Source of the DNA: Pseudomonadota bacterium
Lineage (GTDB): Bacteria > Pseudomonadota > Gammaproteobacteria > Pseudomonadales > Pseudohongiellaceae
Assembly: GCA_027623555.1 (NCBI GenBank)
Contig: JAQBSZ010000022.1
Span: 1 to 64,000 of the forward strand
Direction of reading: 5' to 3'
Length of the DNA: 64,000 nt
The position numbers and the translations under genes are program-made. Below the pieces are notes generated by a model, which ran no database searches, was not told the DNA's origin, and saw nothing but the letters and a program-made list of their open reading frames with translations. Of the stretch, positions 37,096 through 46,792 are shown one piece after another (the stretch's first letter is position 1; every line of letters starts with the position of its first letter).

Positions 37096-38853
37096 TTATG
37101 AAAACAAATCATTTTTGTTACCTGCGTGGCGCCGGGCTATCTTCCGCCGAATATAGAGTCCGGTGGACAACACGGCGATGATGGGTCCAATGGATGCCAT
37201 CGACAATATACCGAATCCTTCGACCGAGCCCAATGTATTACCGAATCCCAGTCCCATAGCCAGCACCAACGGTACCGTGACCGGTCCGGTTGTGACCCCG
37301 GCACTGTCCCACGCCACATTTACAAACTCTTCCGATGACAAATAGGTCAGCACAACGGCGAGCAAATAGCCAGGTACTAACAGGTAAGCTATGGGAATTT
37401 CGAAAACGATCTTGGCAACACCGATGGCAATACCGCTACCAACCCCAATCGAAACCGCGTACAACAGGGTAGTCTTCTTGAAGGAGCCGTTAGTCAGGTT
37501 TTGCACGGTAATACCCAGAGCATTTAGTGCAGGCTCAGCCAGAGTGGCGCCGAAACCCAATAACCAGGCGAAGGCGAAGGCGATAAACAGTCCAAGTACC
37601 AGAATATACAATGGCGAGTCTTCCACATTTGGTAGCTGGGTAAATGCCGCCGGTACCAGGCTGCCACTCTGACCACCTAACTTGGACAGACCGTAGCTCA
37701 GGCCCAGGTTAAATATGACCATGCCCAGTACACACAGGAAGATTCCGAATGCGATCGAGCGCGGGTTCGGAATCTTCTCTCGAAGCAGCCCGACCATGAC
37801 GATCAGCAGGAAAGCGACCAACGGCACGATGGCACGGACGCCCCCGATAATTTCTACTCCGGGAGAAGCCTGCGCCCAGCCCGGTTCGACCTGGGCTGCT
37901 GTGGCGGCTTGCGCCGCCAGGATAATCGCTTCCGGTGTCGTCTGGCTCGCCACGTAGAGGGTCAGCAACATCACGGCGATAATGGGAAACAGTGAGGCCA
38001 GCGTGACAATGCCGAATCCGGAGAGTGAATCACAGCCCTTGCCCCCAGCCTGGGCTATACCAATGCCCAATGCCAGCACTAAGGGCACGGTAACCGGGCC
38101 AGTGGTCACCGCCCCGCAGTCGAAGGCGAGCCCCAGTACCAGGGCCAGCTCGGGATTGATCGCCATGTATCCGGCAATCACCAGTACCGGTACCAGTGTG
38201 ATATAAATCAGCGGCTTCAGGCTCCAGCCATAGATAAACCGCACCGTACCCAGTGTGGCTGCCAGTCCGACACCGATGCCGACTACCAGCACCAGCGTAC
38301 CCGACCAGTCATTGAGCAAGGCATAGAGATAGGGCGCGCGCGACACATCAACCAGAGAACCCGCCGTTTGCAGAGCACCGATGGCAGGTTCGGCGAAGGT
38401 GACACCAATACCCAGCAGAAATACCACCAGGACAATTGTCGTGAGCCGGGATTTTACCGGCAACGCAGTCCCCAGCAATTCCCCGAACGGCATCAGTCCC
38501 ACTTTCAGCCCCTCCATGAACAGCATCAGGCCAACGATGACGGCGGCCAGCCCACTATTGATTACCCAAGGGTCCACCACGGATTGGCGCAAGATGAGCA
38601 TCTGGAAGAACACCAGATACAGTGCCAACGGTACTACCGCACGCACCTGGTCCATGAAGCGGATCGAGAGATAAGGCTTCAGCAGCCGGTAGACATATTC
38701 CCTGCTGATGATCAGGCCGGGTGGTTGGTAAGGCTGTACATTCCCGGCGGCATCGTACTGCGCCGCTGGAATCATTTCGTTATAGCTGTACTGGTTGCGA
38801 TGAACATTGAGCTCATGCGTAAATTTGCCGAAAGGGATGGATGATTGGGGCAC
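37096..38853 (-). CDS. Two-repeat DUF1538 membrane protein
   Basis: The 585-residue protein contains two DUF1538 repeats, ~68-300 and ~338-566. Each has an AEPA element (154-157; 439-442) and an identical TTGPVTVPLVLA segment (250-261; 521-532) preceded by a short polar D-C-G-A-V or D-S-A-G-V loop. The inverted-repeat-like architecture with Gly/Pro-rich re-entrant loops is typical of secondary transporters. The family has no established substrate that I know. Two P-II-like genes follow immediately, by analogy with AmtB-GlnK and SbtA-SbtB, where P-II proteins gate transport. The N-terminal ~65 residues are hydrophilic. Confidence 0.85.
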   Translation of the reverse strand: MPQSSIPFGKFTHELNVHRNQYSYNEMIPAAQYDAAGNVQPYQPPGLIISREYVYRLLKPYLSIRFMDQVRAVVPLALYLVFFQMLILRQSVVDPWVINSGLAAVIVGLMLFMEGLKVGLMPFGELLGTALPVKSRLTTIVLVVFLLGIGVTFAEPAIGALQTAGSLVDVSRAPYLYALLNDWSGTLVLVVGIGVGLAATLGTVRFIYGWSLKPLIYITLVPVLVIAGYMAINPELALVLGLAFDCGAVTTGPVTVPLVLALGIGIAQAGGKGCDSLSGFGIVTLASLFPIIAVMLLTLYVASQTTPEAIILAAQAATAAQVEPGWAQASPGVEIIGGVRAIVPLVAFLLIVMVGLLREKIPNPRSIAFGIFLCVLGMVIFNLGLSYGLSKLGGQSGSLVPAAFTQLPNVEDSPLYILVLGLFIAFAFAWLLGFGATLAEPALNALGITVQNLTNGSFKKTTLLYAVSIGVGSGIAIGVAKIVFEIPIAYLLVPGYLLAVVLTYLSSEEFVNVAWDSAGVTTGPVTVPLVLAMGLGFGNTLGSVEGFGILSMASIGPIIAVLSTGLYIRRKIARRHAGNKNDLFS

Positions 38854-39120
38854 TGTCGTTCCAGTGTTCTTATTTTGATTGAAGATAATTTTGAGTCTTG
38901 TAGTCTACCCCTGAGGTAGCCCGGATGTATACAATGAGCGCTGCAACATGGCTTTATCTGTCTGCCGGGATAAATAATTTCCACTTTAACACTGCCGTGT
39001 TAGTCTTCTTCAACTACTAAAGCTAGGGAATGATTGATAACACGGCCTACCCGGCCACCCATTTTCACTTCCCGCAGAGTTGACAGCCCGGAACATACCT
39101 CGTAGCAAGCAGAATCTAAC

Positions 39121-39735
39121 ATGGAATATCTGGCAATCATCATGTTTGCCGTCACGACCTGCGTGACACCAGGCCCGAACAACGCGATGATCATGACATC
39201 GGGTTTGAACTACGGCATTCGCCGTAGCCTGCCTCACTACGCTGGTATCTGTCTCGGATTTCCTGCCATGGTGGTAGCCGTCGGCCTCGGTATCGCCAGC
39301 CTGTTTGAACAGATTCCGATCCTGCACGTGATCCTGAAACTGGCCGGTGCCGCCTATCTTAGCTACCTGGCCTGGAGGATTGCCACGGCGCCGGTGTCAG
39401 CATTGCATCGAGTTGCAGGCAAACCCTTCTCATTCTTACAGGCCGCCGCGTTTCAGTGGGTGAATCCCAAGGCCTGGGTACTGGCCGTGGGCGCCACGGT
39501 CACCTACACAGTCATCTCGGATACCTATGTTGTGCAGATTCTAATCATTGCATTGATTTTTCTGGTCTGCGGAGCACCGTGCATCATGTTATGGTTATGG
39601 TTCGGCGCCTCACTGAAAACCATTTTGCAAGATCCCTCCACTGTGCGAATCTTTAACGTCAGCATGGCATTGTTGTTGATGGGTTCGTTGATCCCTGTGT
39701 TTATCGATCTCTATATTCAATTTGCAGGCGCTTAG
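39121..39735 (+). CDS. LysE/RhtB-family exporter
   Basis: The 204-residue membrane protein has six hydrophobic segments and the LysE-family signature VTPGPNNAMI (~15-24), then GIRRSLPHYAGICLGF, AGAAYLSYLAWRI and FQWVNPKAWVLAVGA. Members export amino acids or related small molecules by proton antiport. The substrate cannot be predicted. It is divergent from the DUF1538 operon across a 267-base gap in which I see no clear operator. Confidence 0.85.
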   Translation: MEYLAIIMFAVTTCVTPGPNNAMIMTSGLNYGIRRSLPHYAGICLGFPAMVVAVGLGIASLFEQIPILHVILKLAGAAYLSYLAWRIATAPVSALHRVAGKPFSFLQAAAFQWVNPKAWVLAVGATVTYTVISDTYVVQILIIALIFLVCGAPCIMLWLWFGASLKTILQDPSTVRIFNVSMALLLMGSLIPVFIDLYIQFAGA

Positions 39736-39798
39736 GTTTCTGGTCTGCAGAATATTCCCAACTACTTACAAGCCTGTTGGCAAAACCACGGAGACATT

Positions 39799-40591
39799 AT
39801 GAAACCGAAACACCTTGCCTGGTTCCTGGCGCTGTTCGCATCACAAATCAGCAGCATTATCGAGGCAGCCACAATCACGGACAATGGAATCAGTGCCGAG
39901 CTAAGCGACATCGATGAACAGTTTGTTCTCAGCCGCCTCCCCGGTAGCGTCGCGCCGTTTCAATCCAGAATTTTTTCTACGCATTCGTAACCAGACAGGC
40001 AGTTATTGGGATTTCGGCTATGGGCACGAGTCCAACGGACAGCAGATCGACAACCCTGAGGCCTACGAACAAGAATTCCAATCCTACGTGGCCGATAATC
40101 AACCCGGCATCTTTGCCCGGGACGGAATCAGTCGGGGTTGGGACTATGTATCGGTAGACTGGGAGAAGCAGTGGCCTGTCGATACCCTGCCCATTCTCGA
40201 TGGCACCACGGTCACTCATTTCGAATTCAGGCGCTTCCTGAGCAACGGGCTGTTGCAGGGTAGACCCGAGGAATATTATCAATGGGAAGATGGTGGTGAC
40301 AGGGATCGACCTCGGCAACTCTACGACGGCCTGAATATGTCCCTGCAATACCTGTTCAGCAGACGCTATTGCACTTCTGGAGAAAATTTCTGCCTGGAAA
40401 AACTGGAGCTTAACCAGACCACGGGTTACCGGGATATCCTGGAACACAACACCTCGACGCTGGAGCTAACCACCAACATTCTTGGATTGCCGCTTCAACT
40501 GTGGGCCAAATCTGGTTATAACAGTGACCTGGTGGACTATTACGACTACACCAATAGCTGGGGCATTGGCCTGGAATTTGTCAGCAACTAA
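39799..40591 (+). pseudogene. OMPLA-like outer-membrane protein gene with a frameshift
   Basis: Two frames are needed. 39799-39990 encodes a signal peptide (MKPKHLAWFLALFASQ...EAA) with GGAG before the ATG. The +1 frame, open from before 39914 to 40591, encodes a barrel with the phospholipase-A pattern: WDFGYGHESNGQ (His and Ser as in the OMPLA H-x-S-N-G), ISRGWDYVSVDWE (Asp where OMPLA has Asn156) and EEYYQWEDGG. Loss of one base around 39958-39976, for example one T of the T6 run at 39971-39976, fuses them into ~263 residues, the normal OMPLA size. So the gene is either frameshifted, phase-variable or mis-assembled. Confidence 0.7.
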
Positions 40592-40608
40592 AGCTTGGAG
40601 AACACACA

Positions 40609-41983
<1,375 letters not shown>

Positions 41984-42013
41984 GAGATTGTAATTAATCA
42001 GGGGCACCCGACA

Positions 42014-43546
42014 ATGCAACGAGTATCACTTCTTTTTCTGGTTACGCTGTCTGCTTGCGGCAGTCTTGACTCTGGTATACAGCTTGATGCGATAGAAAAT
42101 TCGACGCCCAGGAACGTGGTCTTTATTCTGACCGATGATCATCGCTTCGATTTCATGGGATTCACCGGCAAGGTGCCCTGGCTGCAGACACCGAACCTGG
42201 ATCGCCTTGCCGCCGAAGGGGCTTATTTTCCCAACACCTATGTCACTACTTCTTTGTGCTCACCCAGTCGCGCCTCGATCTTGACTGGCCTGTATTCCCA
42301 CAGCCATACGGTGATTGACAATGCCGCGCAGGATCCTGGCAACCTCACTTACTTTCCCCAATACCTGCAGAGCGCTGGCTATCAAACCAGTTTCTTTGGT
42401 AAGTGGCACATGGGCAATCACGGCGATGCACCGCAACCGGGCTTTGATCACTGGGAGAGTTTTCCAGGACAGGGTGTGTACTATGGCCCGACGCTGAACA
42501 TCAACGGCGCGCACACTACCTACAGTGACGATACCTATATCTCCGACCTGCTGACCGATCATGCGCTCGATTGGCTGAAACAGCGCGATGAAGAACAACC
42601 CTTCTTCCTGTACCTGTCTCACAAGGCCGTCCATTCAGAATTCGCACCAGCGGCGCGGCATCAAGGTACCTATGAAGGCGAAGCGACTATCTATCCACCG
42701 TCCTATGAGACTCCCCTGTATGGTGCTCCCGAATTGCCATCGACAGGAGTCAACGGCGAGCCACTGCGTGGGCGTGACTACTATGGCCAGCAGCGCACTC
42801 CGGATTGGGTGAAACAACAGCGGGAATCCTGGCACGGTGTGGACTACATGTATCACGGCCGCATCGATTTCGAGGAGTTTTTCCAGCTCTACACCGAGAC
42901 CCTGATGGGCATCGATGAGAGCGTGGGTGCGGTACTGGATTACCTCGAAGCGAATAATCTCGCCGAAGACACCCTGGTTATTTACATGGGTGACAATGGT
43001 TTTTCCTTTGGGGAGCACGGCTTGATAGACAAGCGCCACTTCTACGAAGAATCCGCCAAGGTACCCTTGTTGGTGCGCTGGCCGGCAAGACTTCAAGCAG
43101 GCGCACCCATCAACCAACTGGTGCAGAACATCGATATCGCGCCGACAATTCTGGAGGCGGCTGGCTTGCAGACTCCACCGCATATGCAGGGACAATCTTT
43201 CGTGCCCTTAATGGCACGCAATAATCCACCCTGGCGTGACCGCATCTTCTATGAGTATTACTGGGAGATGGATTTTCCCCAGACGCCGACAATGTTCGGT
43301 GTGCGCACCGATCGCTATAAGTACATTCGCTATCATGGCGTGTGGGACACCAACGAGTTTTATGATCTTGAAAACGATCCGAATGAAATGCAAAATCTGA
43401 TCGATGCCCCGGAGCACCAGGGACGCATCGAAGGCTTTGCCAATGAGATCTACCAATGGCTGGAAGCAACCGGTGGCATGAGCATTCCGCTGAAGAATGT
43501 CGTGCGGCCAAAGTTTGGCGATCATCGAAATCAAGGAATTCTCTAA
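42014..43546 (+). CDS. Lipoprotein sulfatase (type I, Cys-type formylglycine)
   Basis: The 510-residue protein has a lipobox LSAC (Cys15). The sulfatase signature is C82-S-P-S-R86 (CSPSRASIL), where Cys is matured to formylglycine, with VFILTDDHRFD (metal Asp pair, ~36-45), FGKWHMGNHG, KAVHSEF and GDNGFSFGEHGL (metal Asp-Asn). It hydrolyses sulfate esters, probably of sulfated glycans or steroids. The most similar families are those acting on glycosaminoglycan sugars, but substrate cannot be fixed. The YciI-like gene follows in 24 bases. Confidence 0.9.
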   Translation: MQRVSLLFLVTLSACGSLDSGIQLDAIENSTPRNVVFILTDDHRFDFMGFTGKVPWLQTPNLDRLAAEGAYFPNTYVTTSLCSPSRASILTGLYSHSHTVIDNAAQDPGNLTYFPQYLQSAGYQTSFFGKWHMGNHGDAPQPGFDHWESFPGQGVYYGPTLNINGAHTTYSDDTYISDLLTDHALDWLKQRDEEQPFFLYLSHKAVHSEFAPAARHQGTYEGEATIYPPSYETPLYGAPELPSTGVNGEPLRGRDYYGQQRTPDWVKQQRESWHGVDYMYHGRIDFEEFFQLYTETLMGIDESVGAVLDYLEANNLAEDTLVIYMGDNGFSFGEHGLIDKRHFYEESAKVPLLVRWPARLQAGAPINQLVQNIDIAPTILEAAGLQTPPHMQGQSFVPLMARNNPPWRDRIFYEYYWEMDFPQTPTMFGVRTDRYKYIRYHGVWDTNEFYDLENDPNEMQNLIDAPEHQGRIEGFANEIYQWLEATGGMSIPLKNVVRPKFGDHRNQGIL

Positions 43547-43570
43547 ACAAGTACTGAAAGGAACCCTGTA

Positions 43571-43861
43571 ATGCAATTTTTAGTAACCGCCTATGACGGC
43601 ACTGACGACGACGCCCAGACCCGGCGCAAGAAGGCCCGGGACGCTCACATTGAGGGCGCCAAGCTACTCAAGAAGGCAGGCAATATTATCGCCGGTGGCG
43701 CGATCCTGAATGAGGACGACCAGATGATAGGGTCAACGCTGTATGTTGAGTTTGAATCGAAGGCGGCGGTGGATCAGTGGTTACAGAATGACCCCTATGT
43801 TACCGGGGGCGTGTGGCAGGATATTGAAGTGTTGCCAATTCGTCTGGCGATCAAACCCTGA
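43571..43861 (+). CDS. YciI-like protein
   Basis: The 96-residue protein matches the YciI-like alpha/beta barrel fold: MQFLVTAYDGTDDDAQTRRKKARDAH, KLLKKAGNIIAGGAILNEDDQMIGST and VDQWLQNDPYVTGGVWQDIEV. The His at ~26 and the Asp-Pro-Tyr motif are family features; members are small dimeric proteins of unclear enzymatic role. It lies 24 bases after the sulfatase gene on the same strand, with AAGGAA before the ATG. Confidence 0.85.
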   Translation: MQFLVTAYDGTDDDAQTRRKKARDAHIEGAKLLKKAGNIIAGGAILNEDDQMIGSTLYVEFESKAAVDQWLQNDPYVTGGVWQDIEVLPIRLAIKP

Positions 43862-43879
43862 ACTTTCAGACCGATTTTT

Positions 43880-44158
43880 TTAATCGACACCGATCTGTTG
43901 CTGGCCGGATACGGCCGTTCCCAGACCATTCACATCATTCACGACGCCGTGTTGCCAGTTAATGCGGGTGTCACAACGACGCCGCGGAATGCGACTGCTC
44001 ACGTGCGCCTGCTCCCGGCAGATCACCTGATCCCAGGTGCTGACTGTGCGGTTAAAGTCGGCAATTTCCGCAGCGCTCATGGCATTGAAGTTGGTCTTTG
44101 CAGAACTACAGGCGAGTAGCGACAGCAAAATAGCGAATTTCAGATAAATGAGTTTCAT
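43880..44158 (-). CDS. Small lipoprotein, unknown function
   Basis: The 92-residue protein has a lipobox LLAC (Cys17, followed by SSA). The mature region has a pair of Cys in VICREQ and RRRCDTRINW separated by ~16 residues, which can form a disulfide. The pattern VxCREx...SRIPxRxCxTxxxW recurs in short exported proteins of proteobacteria, with no known function. It converges with the YciI-like gene. Confidence 0.65.
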   Translation of the reverse strand: MKLIYLKFAILLSLLACSSAKTNFNAMSAAEIADFNRTVSTWDQVICREQAHVSSRIPRRRCDTRINWQHGVVNDVNGLGTAVSGQQQIGVD

Positions 44159-44190
44159 GTCGCTATTTTGCAGGATATGCAGCAGTTACT

Positions 44191-44742
44191 CTAGCGCAAT
44201 TCTTTACGCGTAGGCAGCTTGCGCATCATCTCCCTGGCGGGATGCTGCCGCCACTGTGGATGTTGCCTGGCTATCTCATTGCCCAGCAGCAGCGATTTCA
44301 GAATATCCCGGGGCATGGGAATTCGTGGGATGAATGCAAGTTCCCAGCGGATGCCGGTCTGATCGACAAAGAACACCGCGTAATAGCCAGGCGCGTACAT
44401 TGGATACTCGGCCGGGCTCTCGGTTACGGTTACGGCTTCTTTTAATAGGAACTCTTTGTGAAAAGCATCGATCTCTTTGCGGTTGCGGGCCCACAGCGCG
44501 ATGTGGTGAATACCTACAGCATGTTCTTCCGGATTAAGTTTCTCACCCTGGCGCGCTGGTTGTATTCCGATATAGCTGTGCGGCATTGGAAAGCGAGCCA
44601 TGTAGTATGTCGATCGATAGCCAATATCCAGAGTCCAGAAACTCTTGTAACCCAGCCAGCCGAACATACGGTCGTAGAATGCTACGGATTCTTCATAGTT
44701 CAATACGGAGAGTTCGACGTGGTGAATACCACGGAAACGCAT
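44191..44742 (-). CDS. VOC (glyoxalase/bleomycin-resistance) family protein
   Basis: The 183-residue protein starts with the family pattern MRFRGIHHVELSVLNYEESVAFYDRMFGWLGY, where His7 or His8 is the first metal ligand; EEHAVGIHHIALWARN holds the second His, and FVDQTGIRWELAFIP the third acidic ligand (Glu). VOC proteins are metal-dependent lyases, dioxygenases or isomerases. A C-terminal ~35-residue extension is rich in Arg, Gln and Pro. The specific reaction is not predictable. Confidence 0.85.
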   Translation of the reverse strand: MRFRGIHHVELSVLNYEESVAFYDRMFGWLGYKSFWTLDIGYRSTYYMARFPMPHSYIGIQPARQGEKLNPEEHAVGIHHIALWARNRKEIDAFHKEFLLKEAVTVTESPAEYPMYAPGYYAVFFVDQTGIRWELAFIPRIPMPRDILKSLLLGNEIARQHPQWRQHPAREMMRKLPTRKELR

Positions 44743-44781
44743 GGTTTACTCCTTCAACGCACTTCGGTGCCGCGCGAGATT

Positions 44782-45285
44782 CTATTGATACTGAATCGGG
44801 TTAGTCGCTATCCTAACTCTGGATTCCATGTAGGTGATCGAATCTCCGTCGATAGCGCTGAACCAATGTGGGGTACCAGGTTGCAGTACCAGGATATCAC
44901 CTGCGCTGACTCGCCTGGCCAGCCCACCCTCTATACCATTGCCGGTGCGAATCACATCTGGACTGGGAGACTCGGCAAGCGGCAGTATTAATTTACCGCC
45001 AGTAACCAGCCTCCCACTGCCCTCCAGTATTCGATAGATCTCTACGCTGTAGGGATGCAGAACAGCATACTGCTCAACCGAACTGCTGCGGCGCCGTACG
45101 GAAATACCCGGTGAAACAGTCACTGACTGGCCGGCGGCCGAAGTACCGGAGGCCGCGGCACGGTTCAGTTCCTGCATGATCTCGGCAGCGGGTTTGTAGA
45201 TTGCCGGAGGGGCACCTGAGTCCTGACCCATCGATGTTGAAGAAGAAGCTACGAACAATAAAAGTGCAGCAAATACCTTTTTCAT
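44782..45285 (-). CDS. Secreted cupin protein
   Basis: The 167-residue protein has a signal peptide (1-20, SMGQ) and a single cupin barrel: YSVEIYRILEGSGRLVTGGK (first motif, with Glu) and GDILVLQPGTPHWFSAIDG (second motif with His). The first motif lacks the usual two histidines, so metal binding may be reduced. Likely an exported sugar- or small-molecule-binding or isomerase protein. It precedes the VOC gene with a 39-base gap on the same strand. Confidence 0.75.
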   Translation of the reverse strand: MKKVFAALLLFVASSSTSMGQDSGAPPAIYKPAAEIMQELNRAAASGTSAAGQSVTVSPGISVRRRSSSVEQYAVLHPYSVEIYRILEGSGRLVTGGKLILPLAESPSPDVIRTGNGIEGGLARRVSAGDILVLQPGTPHWFSAIDGDSITYMESRVRIATNPIQYQ

Positions 45286-45349
45286 AGTGAATCCCTTTTT
45301 CCTGATTTAACGTTTGCGGAACCATAGCACAACAATCCAGACTATCAGC

Positions 45350-46627
45350 TTACTGCCGGTAGATGTCTGGTGTGAGCCGCCATTCCAGATTGTTCGGTGG
45401 TGTCACCGCCAACTCCTGTGGCGTTGCCAGCGCTCTTAGTTGTGGCGTGAAATCGTAGGGAACGACTGAGGGCCGTGTGGTACCACCCCGATTCACATAC
45501 TCCCAGACGATGGTTTTATCGGGCTTGACCTGAAACAGTCGCCCGGTGTTATCTTCAGCAATGAAGGTATTGCCGTTCGGCAGGCGCTTCTGGCTGCCCA
45601 TGGTTTTTGAGAAAAACTTGATATTCGCATAGCCCTCGGTCTCGTAGACCCAGACTACTTCGCTCGTAACCGGATTTAATTCAACGATATAGGTTTGACC
45701 GGTATGTACCCTATTTGTCGTAAACAGCCCGTTGTCGAAAAGCAGGATGTTGCCCGCTCCAGGCAATCCCTTCTCGATCATCTCCGGCTCGTGAGAATGG
45801 GACATACCCCCATTGTAGTTATGAGTACCTTCCCAGACTATTTCCTTGGATTGCTTGTCGATTATGTAAACCGTGTTGATATTGCGCGCATTGAGAATGA
45901 TATTGCCCGGTCTGAATCTCTCATCCCCCTGGTCATACCATTTATTCTCTGGAATCGGCGCCATCGAATTGACATGCAACCAGTCCCCAGCAGGTGTTGC
46001 CGGCGACCAGAGATTCAGATCGAGATGATTATAAGAGTGCCATTCCCAGACAATCTCGCCTTGTGCATTCACCTCATACAGATCAGCGCTTAACTGGGTT
46101 TCTGCAGTTCCCCGTTTACGCTCGCCCCACCACTGAGTGGCCGCCTGATCCTTAACCTGGTTCTGAAACTCTGCAGGCATGGGTGCGTGAGCAACCAGCA
46201 GTTTATTGCCATTGGCCAGGACGCGTAGATCATTCACTGAGCCAGTGCCCTCATGGGTCCAGACGATATTTCCGTCCCAGTCGTATTCGATGATACGACG
46301 ATCGAGTCCGACCGTGAGCAGGTTGCCGTTGGCTAACAGCCGGCTACGCTTGTTGAAATAGGGCTCGACCTTCCATGAGTGCACGACATTGCCGTTCATG
46401 TCGATCAACCTGACATCGTCAGGCACCGTTCCCTGTGCGCGCACTGCCGCCTCCGGATGATTGCCCAGCTGCGTGTGATCAGAAACAAGGATATAGCTGC
46501 CAAAGGCCTGGTCGGGATAATAGATCGTGGTTCCGGTTGGAAACACGGTAGGCGCAGGAAGGACCACGAGTACAGGCAGAAACAGGAGAACAACTCCGTT
46601 GATCGCAAGGCTGATATATTTTTTCAT
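45350..46627 (-). CDS. Arylsulfotransferase-like secreted beta-propeller (paralogue 1)
   Basis: The 425-residue protein has an N-terminal hydrophobic segment (~5-28). It carries the repeats of the arylsulfate sulfotransferase/arylsulfotransferase family: VRLIDMNGNVVHSW, IIEYDWDGNIVWTHEG, VLANGNKLLVAHAP, IVWEWHSYNHLDLNLW, DWLHVNSMAPIPENKWYDQGDERF, GLPGAGNILLFDNG and IVWEYVNRGG. In known ASSTs a His is transiently sulfated; candidates here are in NYNGGMSHSHEPEM. It is a paralogue of 51896-53317. The sulfatase at 42014 is about 1.8 kb away, so sulfate-ester metabolism is a shared theme. Confidence 0.75.
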   Translation of the reverse strand: MKKYISLAINGVVLLFLPVLVVLPAPTVFPTGTTIYYPDQAFGSYILVSDHTQLGNHPEAAVRAQGTVPDDVRLIDMNGNVVHSWKVEPYFNKRSRLLANGNLLTVGLDRRIIEYDWDGNIVWTHEGTGSVNDLRVLANGNKLLVAHAPMPAEFQNQVKDQAATQWWGERKRGTAETQLSADLYEVNAQGEIVWEWHSYNHLDLNLWSPATPAGDWLHVNSMAPIPENKWYDQGDERFRPGNIILNARNINTVYIIDKQSKEIVWEGTHNYNGGMSHSHEPEMIEKGLPGAGNILLFDNGLFTTNRVHTGQTYIVELNPVTSEVVWVYETEGYANIKFFSKTMGSQKRLPNGNTFIAEDNTGRLFQVKPDKTIVWEYVNRGGTTRPSVVPYDFTPQLRALATPQELAVTPPNNLEWRLTPDIYRQ

Positions 46628-46792
46628 ACTGGATCTCCTCTATCGAAACGGATTTTGGGGTGTTGATCAGTTCCTGATCGATAAAGCGTAAAGGGCTGAA
46701 ACGGTATAGCAAACCTTATCACCCTCAATTTGTTTCCCTATGGGTATTTTTCGATCCTAACTCTGAGCGAGACTGGCAATCGAATACAAACA

